Source: Allobosea caraganae
GTDB lineage: Bacteria; Pseudomonadota; Alphaproteobacteria; Rhizobiales; Beijerinckiaceae
NCBI RefSeq assembly: GCF_003351345.1
Contig: NZ_QQTO01000019.1
Location: 248,001-312,000, forward strand
DNA length: 64,000 bases
Direction: 5' to 3'
A model generated the notes under the pieces. The model made no database searches. It was not told the origin of the DNA and saw only the letters and a list, made by a program, of their open reading frames with translations. Positions 63,521 to 64,000 of the stretch are shown piece after piece (position 1 is the stretch's first letter; each line of letters starts with the position of its first letter). The position numbers were made by a program, and so were the translations under genes.

Positions 63521-64000
63521 ATGTCGCGGTTTTCTCCGATTGGCTCGTTTGCGACGAAACGATCTTGCATGAGCGCTGTGGCGTTGCTTGCTATGACCTT
63601 TGCCGCGAGCGCCCAGCAATCCTTCAACGCGCCGGAGGCGGCGGCCGAGGCGCTGGTCAAGGCCGTCCGCGGCGACGACGTGAAAGGGGCGCGTGCGCTG
63701 CTCGGGCGAGGGGGGGACGATATCCTGTCCTCCGGCGACGAGATCGCCGATGCCGCGTTACGCAAGCGGTTCGTCGCAGCCTATGATGCGCAGCACAAGG
63801 TCACGACCAGCGGCGACAAGGCGACGCTGATTGTCGGACAGGAGGATTTTCCATTCCCGATCCCGCTTTTCCGCAAGGGGGAGCGTTGGCAGTTCGACAC
63901 TGCCGCCGGCCGCCAGGAAATACTCTTTCGAAGGATCGGCCGCAACGAGCTCGACGCCATCCAGGTCTGCCTCGCTTATGTCGATGCGCAGAACGAGTAC
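63521..64000 (+). CDS. DUF2950 family protein, partial (right edge)
   Basis: The first 160 residues are in the window. After a signal peptide (about residues 1-35: MSRFSPIGSFATKRSCMSAV then ALLAMTFAASAQ) comes NAPEAAAEALVKAVRGDDVKGARALLGRGGDDILSSGDEIADAALRKRFVAAYDAQHK and FPFPIPLFRKGERWQFDTAAGRQEILFRRIGRNELDAIQVCLAYVDAQNEY, which match the DUF2950 family, exported proteins of unknown function often next to DUF3300. It lies 60 bp after the DUF3300 gene with an AGGA ribosome site. The C-terminus is outside the window. Confidence 0.85.
   Translation, partial: MSRFSPIGSFATKRSCMSAVALLAMTFAASAQQSFNAPEAAAEALVKAVRGDDVKGARALLGRGGDDILSSGDEIADAALRKRFVAAYDAQHKVTTSGDKATLIVGQEDFPFPIPLFRKGERWQFDTAAGRQEILFRRIGRNELDAIQVCLAYVDAQNEY

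Overview
The window reads as chromosomal DNA of a high-GC alphaproteobacterium of the order Hyphomicrobiales, most like Bosea or a close relative. This is inferred from gene content and order (recA-alaS near icd, flbT-flaF beside paired flagellins, fliX divergent from flgI, cspA-rpsU-DUF6481, urate hydroxylase puuD) and from intergenic palindromes typical of the order; no database search was possible. No rRNA, tRNA, CRISPR array, prophage or intact insertion sequence was found. Almost all sequence is coding, with short spacers that carry hairpins.

Layout. 1-2119: urate breakdown (puuE partial, uraH, puuD). 2236-7092: YfhO-like membrane protein, ferredoxin-NADP reductase, GlcG/HbpS-like protein, Kbp-like BON-LysM protein. 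7093-7514: hairpin-rich spacer. 7515-10728: DctPQM TRAP transporter plus a rhodanese. 10848-14752: a lone molybdopterin (form II CoxL-like) dehydrogenase subunit with two secreted c-type cytochromes. 14893-16197: cspA, rpsU, DUF6481 and a small lysine-rich protein. 16401-29169: mixed housekeeping and transport genes (cupin regulator, EamA exporter, unusual SDR, metallophosphoesterase-glycosyltransferase pair, Kef antiporter, MoxR ATPase, ABA4-like protein with divergent TetR regulator, SixA-like phosphatase, YcjX/YcjF pair). 29348-43122: flagellar region (flgE, flgK, flgL; flaF, flbT, two flagellins, FlaG-like, FlgN-like, flgJ-like, flgI, fliX), interrupted by a three-gene GIY-YIG/DUF2239/DUF1330 insert. 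43129-52802: cupin dioxygenase-like protein, SDR, MBL hydrolase, icd, GFA protein, alaS, recA. 53084-61170: an amino-acid decarboxylation block on the minus strand. 61481-64000: envelope-type DUF3300 and DUF2950 proteins.

The most unusual block is 53084-61170: a long Orn/Lys/Arg-type decarboxylase, an AspT-family exchanger, aspartate 4-decarboxylase and a second AspT-family exchanger, all in one direction. Known AspT/aspartate decarboxylase pairs exchange aspartate for alanine and use up a cytoplasmic proton; here two exchangers and two decarboxylases are combined, with a perfect AT-rich 16-bp inverted repeat in the leader of the last gene. The likely role is acid tolerance or proton-motive-force generation. 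The second exchanger's substrate is unknown.

The flagellar region has good sigma-54 (-24/-12) candidates before flgE and flgI and CGGCA/TGCCG dyads nearby, which with fliX points to a Caulobacter-like FliX/FlbD circuit. This is inferred from motifs only. Gene starts were chosen from Shine-Dalgarno spacing and family length, and differ from the longest open frame in many entries.
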